Positions 52,001 to 61,646 of a stretch of DNA of 64,000 bases are shown here, piece after piece (position 1 is the first letter of the stretch; every line of letters begins with the position of its first letter). This DNA is from Baylisascaris procyonis. Lineage: Eukaryota; Nematoda; Chromadorea; Rhabditida; Ascarididae. Under the pieces are notes generated by a model, which did not search any database, was not told the origin of the DNA, and was given only the letters and a program-made list of their open reading frames with translations. Location of the stretch: assembly GCA_037389465.1 (NCBI GenBank), contig JAZARR010000088.1, positions 6,262,001-6,326,000 of the forward strand, given 5' to 3'. The position numbers were made by a program, and so were the translations under genes.

Positions 52001-52457
52001 CAGTTAATGTACCTTTACGACGGAAGGCACTGTTTGAAGTCGTTCGCAACGCTGACCTTGCAACGTATGCAGGATTCGATGTGCGCCCCTCCTCAGGGCT
52101 TCCGAAACTAGGTAAACTTCTCAGCAGTGGCGGTTTCTCACTAATGTAAGAACTGTCGAAATAAATTGTTGCACTGCTCGGCTTGCTCAGAAGTTTTTTG
52201 CGATGCAACGACCGAGATGCTGATGAGTGATGCTGCACAGCGCCGCCGACACGATCACTGTGGGGAGAATGTGAAAGAGATTGCTCGCGGGTGAGCTTTT
52301 GAGCACAACGCCGAAAGGCGTTTTTCTCTGCTGCCCGATTGCGTGTTTCGTGAGCAGGCTTCGTACGTGGCGAGACGTTCGTGCTCGACGAGAGGAACGG
52401 CGAGTGACTGGATTTACAGTCACAGTCTCTACCACCGTTGCAATCGGCTACAGACAT
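36986..52457 (-). CDS. Zeta/iota-type diacylglycerol kinase, 3' part missing (gene envelope)
   Basis: Diacylglycerol kinases phosphorylate diacylglycerol to phosphatidic acid and so end C1-domain signalling at membranes. Ten minus-strand exons were read by eye: 52457-51493, 46419-45994, 45699-45591, 43172-43088, 42646-42555, 42028-41861, 39537-39337, 38751-38570, 38072-37979 and 37050-36986. All nine junctions keep one reading frame, giving 795 codons plus two bases. Order: Ser-rich acidic region (about 1-500), first C1 (about 505-567, with CYIGEKDC as in mammalian zeta/iota), second C1 (about 588-640, RHHWVHR, CAHCGK, CSWCKQ), basic linker, RPFIVRP, then the kinase start ([12 protein letters not shown] about 701-712, GGDGT 760-764, GTGND 789-793). 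NPRQVFDI also fits the zeta/iota class. The rest of the catalytic, accessory and any ankyrin region was not found before the array. The kinase part is secure, the N-terminal joining less so. Confidence 0.9.
37979..38072 (-). CDS. Kinase gene exon with the GGDGT motif
   Basis: 94 nt after TGTTTTAG, ending at GCA|GTTAGT. It encodes [20 protein letters not shown] followed by [11 protein letters not shown], the invariant glycine-rich ATP site. It is too short for a long ORF and was found by reading the intron downstream of 38,570. Confidence 0.96.
38570..38751 (-). CDS. Kinase gene exon, start of the catalytic domain
   Basis: 182 nt from GTTTTAG to the donor GG|GTATGC. It encodes [10 protein letters not shown], then [19 protein letters not shown] and [15 protein letters not shown] is the nucleotide-binding entry motif of the DAGKc fold. 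Confidence 0.96.
39337..39537 (-). CDS. Kinase gene exon, end of second C1 domain and basic linker
   Basis: It encodes [25 protein letters not shown] and then a Lys/Arg-rich tail ending NRRK. This is the conserved second half of the second C1 domain followed by the basic stretch typical of zeta/iota. The acceptor TTGAAG is non-standard but is the only one that keeps frame and similarity. The donor is taken as AAG|GTTGCG; a second in-frame donor lies 15 nt downstream. Confidence 0.92.
39800..40900 (+). mobile_element. Decayed RTE-like LINE fragment
   Basis: It lies antisense inside the kinase intron between 39,538 and 41,860. Recognisable pieces of a non-LTR reverse transcriptase are [15 protein letters not shown] (about 39,908-39,955, the motif A region), [20 protein letters not shown] continuing to [13 protein letters not shown] (40,367-40,510), and [20 protein letters not shown] near 40,724-40,803. 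These sit in different frames with stops between them, so it is a dead copy. Borders are uncertain; no target-site duplication was identified. Confidence 0.7.
41861..42028 (-). CDS. Kinase gene exon, end of first and start of second C1 domain
   Basis: 168 nt (56 codons) after TTTGCAG, ending at AAG|GTATCA. It encodes [11 protein letters not shown] (last ligand of C1 number one) and then [19 protein letters not shown], a near match to the second C1 domain of mammalian DGK zeta. Confidence 0.94.
42555..42646 (-). CDS. Kinase gene exon, core of first C1 domain
   Basis: 92 nt after CTGTTCAG, ending at a strong donor AAA|GTAAGT. It encodes [20 protein letters not shown] and [10 protein letters not shown], supplying the C-x2-C, H and C ligands in the order and spacing of the zeta/iota first C1 domain. 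Confidence 0.92.
43088..43172 (-). CDS. Kinase gene exon, start of first C1 domain
   Basis: 85 nt after TTTCAG, ending at the donor G|GTAATC. It encodes [15 protein letters not shown] and then DTECYIG. The His of EHIW and the Cys of ECYIG are the first two zinc ligands of the first C1 domain. The H-to-C spacing is longer than in mammals (an Ala/Asn/Ser insert). Confidence 0.85.
43173..45590. other. Kinase intron, 2.4 kb
   Basis: AT-rich with no coding or RNA gene recognised. It contains a perfect hairpin at 43,503-43,535 (see findings). Confidence 0.6.
45591..45699 (-). CDS. Kinase gene exon, linker before the first C1 domain
   Basis: 109 nt between the acceptor ATGTTTAG and the donor CAG|GTTTGC. 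It encodes [11 protein letters not shown] and, at its end, SRYWLDEQ. With the next exon this gives [13 protein letters not shown], matching the tryptophan-containing segment just before the first C1 domain of zeta/iota kinases. Confidence 0.78.
45994..46419 (-). CDS. Kinase gene exon, acidic Ser-rich region
   Basis: It starts after TTGCTTTCAG and ends at TTCAG|GTGAAG. The 426-nt frame is fully open in the phase set by its neighbours (one base in, two bases out). It encodes [11 protein letters not shown], then [18 protein letters not shown] and finally [13 protein letters not shown]. The last part, running into RRALAKS of the next exon, loosely resembles the basic segment before the C1 domains in mammalian zeta. 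A plus-strand frame over the same bases is a shadow. Confidence 0.72.
46420..51492. other. Long kinase intron, 5 kb
   Basis: No similarity-supported exon seen. There is a poly-C run at 47,781-47,792. The short minus-strand frame at 48,702-48,637 has a good donor but does not fit the phase (see rejected items). Small plus-strand frames around 49,959-50,589 lack recognisable motifs. Confidence 0.5.
51493..52457 (-). CDS. Probable first coding exon of the kinase gene (Ser-rich N-terminal region)
   Basis: This is the longest non-repeat open frame in the window: 321 codons from ATG at 52,457 ([12 protein letters not shown]) to SVPTSGA, then a split codon at the donor AG|GTGATC. No domain is recognised. 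It is rich in Ser, Arg and Pro, with [14 protein letters not shown] and a basic stretch ARNRRKQ, as expected of a disordered regulatory region. A stop lies in frame upstream and a TATA-like CTATATAG lies about 35 bp before the ATG, which favours a true start. However, TATCACAG just upstream could also act as an acceptor at 52,476. It ends in phase 2, matching the exon at 46,419. Linkage to the kinase rests on strand, phase and composition. Confidence 0.6.
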
Positions 52458-52860
52458 TGCAGGCACAGCCACCCCACTGTGATACTTCTATATAGTGAAG
52501 GCCGATCCGAGAGTTAGAAGCGCCCGGGCTGTTAGCGACTAGGCTGTTGGATTCACAAATGCCTCAACAATCGCATGCTCGAAATGAGGGATGCGGTGCT
52601 GCGCTGCGGGTGCTGACTGGATGGTTTCTCGATGATGTGAGGTGGCTAGTGCTCCCGGTGTGACGATCAATTCGCAATCAATTTCATTGCGGATTAGCAA
52701 ATGTTCGGCTCGACAGACGGTGGTGAAGTGCTACGAAAAAGACGCTATTAGGGATTAGCGCATTCGATCTCGCATACCTGCCGTGACTTCACAACACGCG
52801 TCGTACTGCATGCGCGTACCTCCAAAAGCTTCCATGTGAATGGTAAGTCATTGTTGCCCT
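52458..52860 (-). promoter_or_regulatory. Probable upstream region of the kinase gene
   Basis: This stretch is more GC-rich than the flanking DNA and has no open exon on the minus strand. It carries a TATA-like CTATATAG at about 52,489-52,496 on the minus strand, close to the ATG at 52,457. This fits a promoter or 5' leader, but the close spacing would put the transcription start almost at the ATG, so it stays tentative. Confidence 0.3.
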
Positions 52861-53959
52861 ATAGCCTCATAATGTGAAAAATGGTTTTAAAGAATCGAGC
52901 GCAGTCAACAGGTGTAGCTTCAGTGTGAAAGCCAATGAAACTTCTCAAAACTGTCATACTGTGTAAGGTATTCGGTGCCACTTTTCACAGCAGGATAGGC
53001 GCGAGGCAATCAATTTCAACAATTATTATGAATCAGTGGTAGCAGCATAGTTTTGAGAACCGGCATCTATGATGCAACAACAGCGGTCGACATCGGTTAC
53101 TGCACAATCTCAGCATCAAACATCGGCAAGCCACTAGAATATGTTGGCACAAAACGCCGCTTCGATAAGATTTGAAGTGAAGTGGACAGGTGGGATATAA
53201 GGCCATCAGGTAAGCGCCGTCGCAAACATTCAAGCAACAAGCAATTTCCAGATTGAGTTCAATTTGCGTCATTGCAAAAACCTCTAGGCCGTCGACGCCG
53301 CGTAGCCACGCCTACGTGGACTTTCACTCCGCACTTATTTCTGAGATAAGCTTTCCCCTGAAATATGTTACTCAATCACCTTTAGGGAAATATGTTGCCT
53401 CGTTTCCGGTTTATCATCGATTCACTCACACACCTGCTAACATTAAAAGACGTTTAGATCACTCTTCTGTGCCCATTTAGATCACTCGCTGCCTTGACGC
53501 ACTTCAACAGCTTTGCGTAGCAAGCAACAATTATTAGATAACAGTTGTAACCTTACTCCTCGTTGTTCAATGAAGCCTTGCTCTTCTATAAAAAAACTTC
53601 CCTATTCGTGTTCAGGAAGAAAATTATGTCGACAATTACTCCCTTTGTGTGTTTGTTTTTTTTTTTTTTTAACAAACAATAATTAAAACATCGGCGAGTG
53701 CGGAATCGTTTACACATTATCAACTTCTACTAAGAGTGAGATCACACCTTCAAGCAGGTGTAACGTTTCCTAACAATAGTAATACTGCAGAAGCAATTAC
53801 TTGGAAATTTTGCTGCCCATTTAATAACGACCTTTTGAAGTTGTAATCACAGATTATTTTGCCATCAACTAAGCTGACAAAAGTACTTCATAGAAACGTC
53901 AATCGACACAAACGATTCCGATAAAAAGTGCTTTTGATGGACGTTCTAAAATGATGCAC

Positions 53960-54064
53960 TTTATCATGGCGTATTCTGTCTGAGTGAAACTGGAATGAGA
54001 CGTCAACCTTCGAGCAGGAGATGCTTCTGCTTTTTCATCACTACTTCCACGTCTCAGTGGTCCC
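53960..54064 (-). CDS. Probable exon of an unrecognised Ser-rich protein
   Basis: After ATTTTTAG the frame reads GPLRRGSSDEKAEASPARRL, then TSHSSFTQTEYA, with codon use like the other exons here. Its first base completes the split codon left by the exon at 56,923. The 3' end is uncertain: GTGCAT at 53,959 is used here, but other GT sites exist upstream and downstream. Function unknown. Confidence 0.5.
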
Positions 54065-55233
54065 CTAAAAATACCCGACTTTCGTCTTCAGACAATACAT
54101 CTAACAGTTTGTTAATCGGATTTTAATGCCTAACAGATGAGCACAAAATTTGATGAGGCCAATCCGGTTTTTAAAAATTGGTCCAATTATTGCAAAAATG
54201 GCCTTTAAATCACATTAATTGAATTGAAACATTCATAAGCGCCGAATCAGTGCAAAAATGAATGGACTGAACAGAAATTAGGCTTGCGACCATCTGTGGC
54301 CATATCTGCAACTGCCAACATTCATAACCCCATAATCTTTCCGGAAACTGATTTTAGCCTAGAAGACAAACGGACATACGGGTAGATAGGCATGCTTAAA
54401 CATAGATAGACCCGTTACCACTGCCATAATGTTTTTGTAAACATCCGCATGTAAAAAAAAACACGAAAAAAATGACGAGAATCTCATCATTGCGTCTCGC
54501 TACTTTATTATCGGTGTAATACTGAGCTTAGCAACATTTCTAACTGCAAGGAATTCGCAGTATCCCTCCCTTGCCCCTTTCAAAATTGTCAACTTGACTT
54601 GCTTATTCTCTCGATGTGTGGATTGTTAGGTGGGATGATAAAAATCACCTTGACGATTTGCACTTCACTGATGCATGACACCTTGAAGCAGTGACTGCAT
54701 AAAGAATTTTTGTGCGCTCAAATGACGTCGCATTCACGAATGATGACTATATATAAAAAGAAAGCTACAATTAAAATGAGATGTAAACGAATCAGCATTT
54801 GACGACTCAACCAAGAGAATCTTCTAAGCATTCCACAAAATATTTGAGGGATTAATAAAGACTTACTCACCACCACCTACCCTCTCCCCCTCCTCCCCCA
54901 ATCCATTGCCAGCCGTCTAATGCAGTGGAAAGTGTTTGCTAGAATGAACATAAGATGCTAAGAACGCTAAGAATGTAGCGATGTGGCATTCAAATTTTAC
55001 AATATATCAACTGATGGTCGCAATTTTTTTATATTATAAAATACGCTAAAGAAAAAACCATTTCTAGCGAAGATTTTTGATTGCAAACAAAATATTTGCT
55101 ATTAACATAATCCATTCAGTTCCTCTAATGCTTGTTCAGCGAACAATGCTGTCTCACTTATAATGGGCAATCCTTCAATATGATTAAGCAATATCGAGAG
55201 CCGAATTTTAAGATGCTCTCACATCAATCTGAT

Positions 55234-55292
<59 letters not shown>

Positions 55293-56922
55293 ATGCCAAC
55301 AGTCTTGCATCGAAGAAACGAAAGGCTGGTTGCAAAAACAAGTGCGAGAAGCACATGGAAAACATTTCGACATTGTTAAGAAAGTATGTGATATAGCCTA
55401 TAATATCAATCAACCCAATAAGAAACTCTAATTTCGTCCATAAGGCAGTTTTTTTTGGCAATAGTGAGCATAATAAGGATATATTATTGAAGCAATACTA
55501 CGGTATACCGTATATCATTTTCCGCCAAAACTTTAAAGAAGTCATTTTTTAGATAAGAAGTACGCGATTTTTTTCAGCCGAAATTGGCAAAATCAAGATC
55601 AGAAGAGTGCATTCTCAGCTCGTTTTTTCGGAGTTTTTTTTGCAAATTTTCGATTTCAATAAGCAAGAAGTAGTGAAAAATCCGAAGTTTGTCGGAAGCT
55701 TCCTTCCATTCAAAAAGAGACGATGCCACACGTATGCGACTCGAGTCAAGAGCTCAAGAAAGAAAACGCAGCAATGCCTTACAAACTACAGAAAGTCGAA
55801 ATTATTGAAAGCCTTTTAAGTCACGAAATTTGATGAGCATTTAAGAAGTTCAATTAAACACAAAGCGCAGCGAAAAAATTATTGCACAATTTTACAGACG
55901 TTAGTGTTGAAAGGCGCCGGAATGACGACGAATATATTGGAAGTACTCATCAAAGAAGCTGATAGTTGCCAAGGAATTGTTAGGTTATTACCTTCACAAA
56001 ATGGTGGCTGGATGAGTGATCATACCGTTCCACATCTGTTACCACTCCAATTCCACACAGAGATCCATCTAGTAGCATTCAGCTAATCCAAGTACTTCGT
56101 AGTGAGATTTATCGAAGATGCCCTTTAGTACAGCTAGAGCCCGATAGATAAAATTCTTGCGATATGCTCGTCCCAACATCTCATTGTGGTTACAACCATC
56201 ATCTCCGTATCGTAAACAAACAATGTTTGTGAAGATCCGGCATCTCGATATGATAAGCAAACTGAATGGCATTCACAAGGTGATGTGAAGATCTGTTGCA
56301 ATGAATACTTTCATCGCGATCTGTAGCAGGTGCGATACCCAACGACCTTCGCAAATCCCACAGCTCCGTCAGGCGATGAATGCTTTAAAATGGATAGTGG
56401 AAAATATTCCCCCTCCCCCATGCCAAGATATTCCTGGCTGCCTGTTTTCTTTTGCTTGGCACGCTTTCGCGTCACATGCTGACGACATCATTCAGCCATT
56501 GACGCACAGCATCTATATCACCGAAGTATGAAAATTGCCTTATCTGCCTAACTATGAAATCAATACAACAGCGTGAAACAAATGTCAGGATATAACACGA
56601 AAATTTCATGAAGTTATAACGCTTAAATAAAAAGTATTAACAAGGAAGCGTTGACAGGACATTTCAAAACGTATCAGATTTGAATTAGCTTCCACTTGAA
56701 ATTTTTTTTCTATTTCACGGGTTTTCGAGTGTTAGCAGTGGATAGGAATTATTTCAGCTTCCCGTCAGGCAGTGGTATAAACATATTGAACCATATGATA
56801 AGATCCTGCCTTCACTTACTCTCTGAGGCATGTTGAAGTGGAATGTCAATAAGGAAATTTGCAAAAAAAAAAAAAAAAACAAAAACAAAAACAAATTCAA
56901 GATGTTTGCTTGACTTGGTTAC
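54065..56922. other. Probable intron with no supported exon
   Basis: AT-rich DNA holding the AT microsatellite. A minus-strand frame at 56,069-56,272 (RYGDDGCNHNEMLGRAYRKN) reads like protein, but it is not recognised and has no supporting splice sites. It may be a fragment of a dispersed repeat. Confidence 0.4.
55238..55287 (+). repeat. (AT)n microsatellite, about 25 copies
   Basis: Uninterrupted AT repeat. The Tyr-Ile frames crossing it on both strands are artefacts. Confidence 0.97.
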
Positions 56923-57067
56923 CTCCAATGATTCGACACTTCGGGAAACATCGCCTTTAACTGTAGATTAGTAAGCTCGGGATTCGAAAGTGATAACCGT
57001 GAGCGAAATTTGTTTTGTGGTTCGTCCTCGTGAGAAGCGTCATCTACATCGTGCATGTGATCCTCAT
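56923..57067 (-). CDS. Exon of an unrecognised acidic protein
   Basis: 145 nt after GTTTACAG, ending at GGAG|GTAACC. It encodes DEDHMHDVDDASHEDE, then FRSRLSLSNPELTNLQLKAM and FPEVSNHW. Both splice sites are good, and its phase (one base in from the previous exon, two out) matches the exons at 59,524 and 54,064. No domain recognised. Confidence 0.68.
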
Positions 57068-57569
57068 CTGTAAACGAATAAATAAATCTTATGTTTGCAT
57101 AACAATAACATATCTACATATATTCAGACCTGCCGTTGCATTTATATCAGTCATTGCACACCTCAGCACCCACTTGATGCATTTGCATACCTAATTAGCA
57201 CATATACACACATCGTGGCACCGCTCTTTTGTCAGACCAGCCAAATACAACATCGCGTGTTAATTTATCTGCTCACTGTACAATGTACATGCCACTACGT
57301 GCATGTTCTCATATATGAGTGAATACATTTACCCATTTAGTTTCGATCCATCCAAGTAGTTGCTGATATGGCTTTCACGGCGGGTGAATGAATCTTAAAA
57401 TTTTATTCATGTTTTCAACTCAGAGCATTTATAAAGCTTGCCAATTTGGTGGCTTTTCAGTTGCATGAAAACTGCACTGTCAACGGAATACGAAATCCTC
57501 AAAACGTATAGCCTGTAGAAAATGCACAACGTCAGCGAACGAGAAACAGATTAAGCAGCTCTTCTTCCG

Positions 57570-58355
57570 TTGGAATGCTCTAAAAATGCGATAGCATCTC
57601 CCGACCCACGCGCATGCCACATCAGCACTCAGAACATTCCCTTTGCGATCATTTCGTCCGAAAAAAATTTATTCAGTATGAACTATTTCGCTTTCTCAAT
57701 AGGGAATTCAATAGTTTCTCAACTGTTCAATTGTTGCAATGACTCAATTTTTGCACTCAATGCTCGAACTGAGACTAATGTCGTATGTCTCGATTATGCC
57801 AACGCATTTCATACCATCAATCACGATAAACTGCTAATCAAGTTTTCATTCTACTGTATATTGGGAAGCTTCTAAAATGGATTCGTTGTTTTCTGAGCGA
57901 TCGAAATCCTCGGAAAGTGGGCAAATCCCTTTCACTGTTATATGGTATCGTTAGTGAAGTTTCGCAAGGTAACATGAGCCTTTTTTTGAGCTTACCAGCT
58001 TTTTGCTGATGATGTGAACATCAATAGATCGATCAGTAATCCCTTTTTTGCATTTTAGAGTGCTCTAATGTGATTTAGATCGTTTTGCCCAATGGTCTAA
58101 ACCTTTGCAAATTGATGTTAATAGCAAAAAATGTCGGCTGTTGCAAATTGGTTTGAAGCATGAATACCCACTACGAATCTCCGAGAACACAAATCTTGAA
58201 TCCACTTCGCAAATCCTCCTTTTCCGATAATCAGGATATGGAATGCACTTCCTGTTGATGTTATTTCAGTCCCTATAGTCTTTGCCTTCACTACTCACTT
58301 GGACCATTTCGACCGCGGTAAAATCCATAAGTCTGTGTCTTTCCGATTATTGTGA
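57570..58355 (+). mobile_element. Decayed CR1/Jockey-like LINE reverse transcriptase
   Basis: Typical motifs in broken frames: VVCLDYANAFHTINHDKLLI (RT motif A region, about 57,778-57,840), KWIRCFLSDRNPR, FADDVNIN near 58,002-58,025 (the catalytic F/Y-x-D-D box), then KKCRLLQIG and a carboxyl end WNALPVDVISVPI ending at a stop at 58,353-58,355. Frameshifts and stops separate the pieces, so it is a pseudogene. The 5' end and any terminal repeat were not located. Confidence 0.78.
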
Positions 58356-59523
58356 TCGCGTGTTTTACTTCTCCTTTTGTTCAGTTTTATGTTTTAAATG
58401 TTCTTTCCTATTTCGCAACAACGATAAATCGGCAACAGCTAAAGTTGCTCGTATACTCTTCGAATAGAAGGAAGGTGGAGCAAAGAAAGTGGGTGGGACC
58501 TTCTGTTGCATTCATCGCAACAACAAATCACGGTAAGAGAATCTATCTACATAGCGCCTCGTAATGACTTCAGTATAGCTGCTGTTCGTAGATGAAACTT
58601 AATAATACGATTTCTAATTGAGGTTACACTGTGCCATCATAAACGGAGTTATAATGAAACAGAATCAGGCAAGTATTCGCAATATGCACCTAAAACCTAC
58701 ATATGTATCAAGAATAGAAGCGATTATAACTATCTTATGGCGACAAAATTCTCCTTAGTCAAATACCCACGCATTTCCATACATAACGAGGCAGTGCAAT
58801 CCGCATATCTGCCTTTTTGTATTACACAACTTGCACAGTAGCAAAGGCTCTTTTATGCTGCGGAAACAGCGATCAAGAAACACTGTCGCAAAGTTGTGCC
58901 GTCATAAGGCATCATAAAGCGATAAAAAGCGGGCCAAGCAGCAAAGATTATGCGAAGGAGATATGATGGGGAACGAGAATTGAAGGGGTCGGAGTGAGTG
59001 AAAGATCAGGGAAGGAGAGGAGTGAATGAGCCTGAGGAGAGGGGACGGAGGAAGAGTAGGAGCAGAAAGAAGGACGAAGAAAGAAAAACAAGAACAAAAT
59101 ACAGTGTGGCGAATAAGTGAAAGCTGATGGAGCAATACGGAATCGAAAAAAGACATGTTACGAGAAGGAAAAAATTGTATGAAGGATAATATAGCAAAGC
59201 AATACTTGTTGAAGAACCGTCTCACTTATTCGCCCAATTGTATTTGGTTCTCATTAATCTTTCCGTCTTCTCTTTCTTTTCACTTACTTTTTGATTCTTC
59301 CTTCTTTTCATATCCTCTTCACACACCATTTGCTCCTTGGTCTACTTTTTCTGACTCGATAATGTCCCATGACGGCAGAACCCTCAATCGCTGTTTCTTT
59401 CGCCACTGCCCTACGCATAAAAGGGTCGCCCATGTTGTCAGCTGTATAACGCTCACATTGAAAACGTTTTGTCATTCCCCATAAACTTTTTCTGCAAAAA
59501 GGAATCAGAGATGAAAAACGAAC
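58356..59523. other. Non-coding stretch with purine-rich tract and inverted repeat
   Basis: No gene recognised. 58,975-59,100 is strongly purine-rich (GAAGG/GGAGAGG) and 59,250-59,330 is pyrimidine-rich. A 13-bp perfect inverted repeat (59,108-59,120 with 59,222-59,234) sits between them. The short frames on either strand are low-complexity shadows. Confidence 0.6.
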
Positions 59524-59716
59524 CATGAAGGGAGTCGGAACTTCTCGAGGAGGAAGCCGAATAGCAAGAGAAATATTCGCTCCCTGAACTCAATTCGTCC
59601 TCCTCGCTACTCGTCGACTGCTCACCACGATCGATCGACAAACGCAGTAGATTGGCGTGAATATCATGCCAAGTGGCTATTGCACCAACCAATCGTCGCG
59701 ATACATGGTTGAAATT
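59524..59716 (-). CDS. Exon of an unrecognised Ser/acidic-rich protein
   Basis: 193 nt after GTTTTACAG, encoding NFNHVSRRLVGAIATWHDIH, then ANLLRLSIDRGEQ and a low-complexity acidic/Ser tract (TSSEEDELSSGSEYFS). It is read to a donor CATG|GTTCGT, phase 1, which joins the exon at 57,067 as SLHDEDHM. The first half looks like an amphipathic helix and the second is disordered. The SSEED style resembles the kinase N-terminal exons at 46,419 and 52,457. Function unknown. Confidence 0.68.
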
Positions 59717-60099
59717 CTGTAAAACACAATAGCGGAAAAATTCATAAATTTTTTGGTATAAATTAACGCTGCAATGGCAGCGTTTTTTAGCACCAGTTTA
59801 GAACAGTTTTGGTGCTGTCTTCGCGATATTTATTTCATTTCCATTTCCTTTCAATTATTCGCCGATTATACTGAATTAACTGTGGTTCAGTTGAGAAGTG
59901 ATGTGCAAAAAAAGGCAGAAAACGTCACAATTCGAGTGCGTTGTAATATCATCCGGACTACCTACAGTAATACCCACATGTAGGCGTAATGCAACTACAT
60001 GTGGGTGTTACTCCCATCTCTTCCCTTTTCCACTTCTCTTCCCTAATATCGTTGTTGACAAGGCTAGCCGCAAAGTTGAGGGTTTTCAGAAGTTACTAA

Positions 60100-60362
60100 T
60101 AGTTATTATCATTACTATTACTATTACTATTGCCATTGCTATTACTATTACTATTACCATTACTATTATCATTACTACTCTATTACTATTACTATTGCCA
60201 TTACTACTACTACTATCATTACTATTACTATTACTATTGCTATTGCTGTTCTACTCTGTTACTATTACAATTACTATTATCAGTATTATTGCCAGTGCTA
60301 TTATTAGTGCCATACTATTCCTCCTATCGTCGTTACTACTACTACCATCACTATTACTACTA
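60100..60362 (+). repeat. ATT/ACT trinucleotide-type microsatellite
   Basis: Imperfect ATTACT/ATTGCC/ATTACC repeats over about 260 bp. The Leu- and Ile/Thr-rich frames here are translations of the repeat. Confidence 0.93.
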
Positions 60363-61596
60363 GCTCAGAAACAGCGCAAGTTTGTAGGATGCTTACATAA
60401 AGCGCGAGGGGCGGGATGAACAGGTATGCTTTAGCAAATTTCATGAAGAACAAATATTCTTCTACGTTCATCATCCAGAAGCACATGTTTGATTTGCTGG
60501 GGAGGGAGGAGGAAGGGAAGAAGGAGGAGGAGGGGAGTTGACGTCGGGAAAGAAAGTTCATCTCAAGAGTTTATGCCGTTCTAGACCTCTGCAAACCGAT
60601 ATTGTTTGGCATCAGGTTTATGCAGGAAAAAGGGCTCAAAAATTAGGAAATATAATACGCTTCTTTGCAGAAGTTCCTTAATCACACCTTATGCATTAAA
60701 GGCTCAACCACCTCAGATACTATCATTGGAATACTTGCCTTTCTTGCGACCATTTCTACTAAAAGATTTTTACCCGCCGTTAAATAATGGCGAAGAAGAA
60801 AAGAACTAGGGAAAGGAAAGCGAGGATAGTGTGGATGAGATATTAGGAGATAAAGAAATAACCTCGTTGACGATAAAAGGTTTAAATAAACAGAACGAAA
60901 ATTCCTTTCCTTTAGTGAAGAGCTAAGCGAAAGAAAAGTAGACAGCTTGGCCTTAGCAACCTTCATTAAAATTACTCAATAAGTCATCTTTTTTCCTTTA
61001 ACTTAGCATAGATGGAGAAGCGCAGCACAACAATCGGCGCGGTATGTGCTTTCGCAATCTCTTTTCCTATCTAACTAGTTTCACAAATTACCGACAAGTA
61101 ATAGATATGAATCACTCATATGTTCATTAATGACTACCTAACTGGTAACTCTATCGGATTACCTGCAAACTCTAATCTGCGATTTGCTTTGTCACCTGCA
61201 TCTGATTTACATGAAACGAGCATAAGGCATCGGTAATACTCCATAGACAGATACACGTGCAAATACGCATACATACAGATGTGTATACATACACACAACA
61301 CACATACGTGCACGCACGCACAAGTAGGATGTCGCCACAAAGTGATTTTTGTGTGCAAATCAGCAAAAGGGTAAAACATCGAGGAACGGAAGATTGTGGC
61401 GAAATGCACCATTCAAGAAAGACGGAAGACGATGGCTTCGCAGAAATAGCCAGTCACTAAGTGTACCACTAATGAATAAGCTGACCTGAAGCAGTGAAGA
61501 TACTATACTCATACTCATGCTCTAACGTCTCATGAATAATACCTACATACATTCTCCAAGACAAAAATTGCATGCGTTACGGGTTGCATTACATAC
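60363..61596. other. Probable intron, no gene seen
   Basis: It contains a GGAGGGAGGAGG purine run near 60,498-60,537 and short CA-rich tracts near 61,250-61,320. No splice-bounded coding frame was recognised on either strand. Confidence 0.5.
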
Positions 61597-61646
61597 CTGA
61601 TCACAGAGATTCTGCTGCGACCCCATACGACGCATTGACATTGGCA
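61597..61646 (-). CDS. Small exon of the same unrecognised gene
   Basis: 50 nt between CATTTCAG and the donor CAG|GTATGT, both good nematode signals. It encodes PMSMRRMGSQQNLCDQ and ends in phase 0, as the exon at 59,716 requires. Confidence 0.62.

Noticed and set aside
54861..54925. Gly-rich minus-strand exon before a GTGAGT donor
   Set aside because: In the phase required by the flanking exons it contains a stop, and it is a simple purine-rich tract.
56069..56272. Minus-strand frame RYGDDGCNHNEMLGRAYRKN and its plus-strand neighbours as a gene
   Set aside because: It reads like protein, but no domain, start context or splice-linked exon could be found. At most it is a dispersed-repeat fragment.
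60130..60419. Leu-rich frames interpreted as membrane proteins
   Set aside because: They are translations of the ATT/ACT microsatellite.
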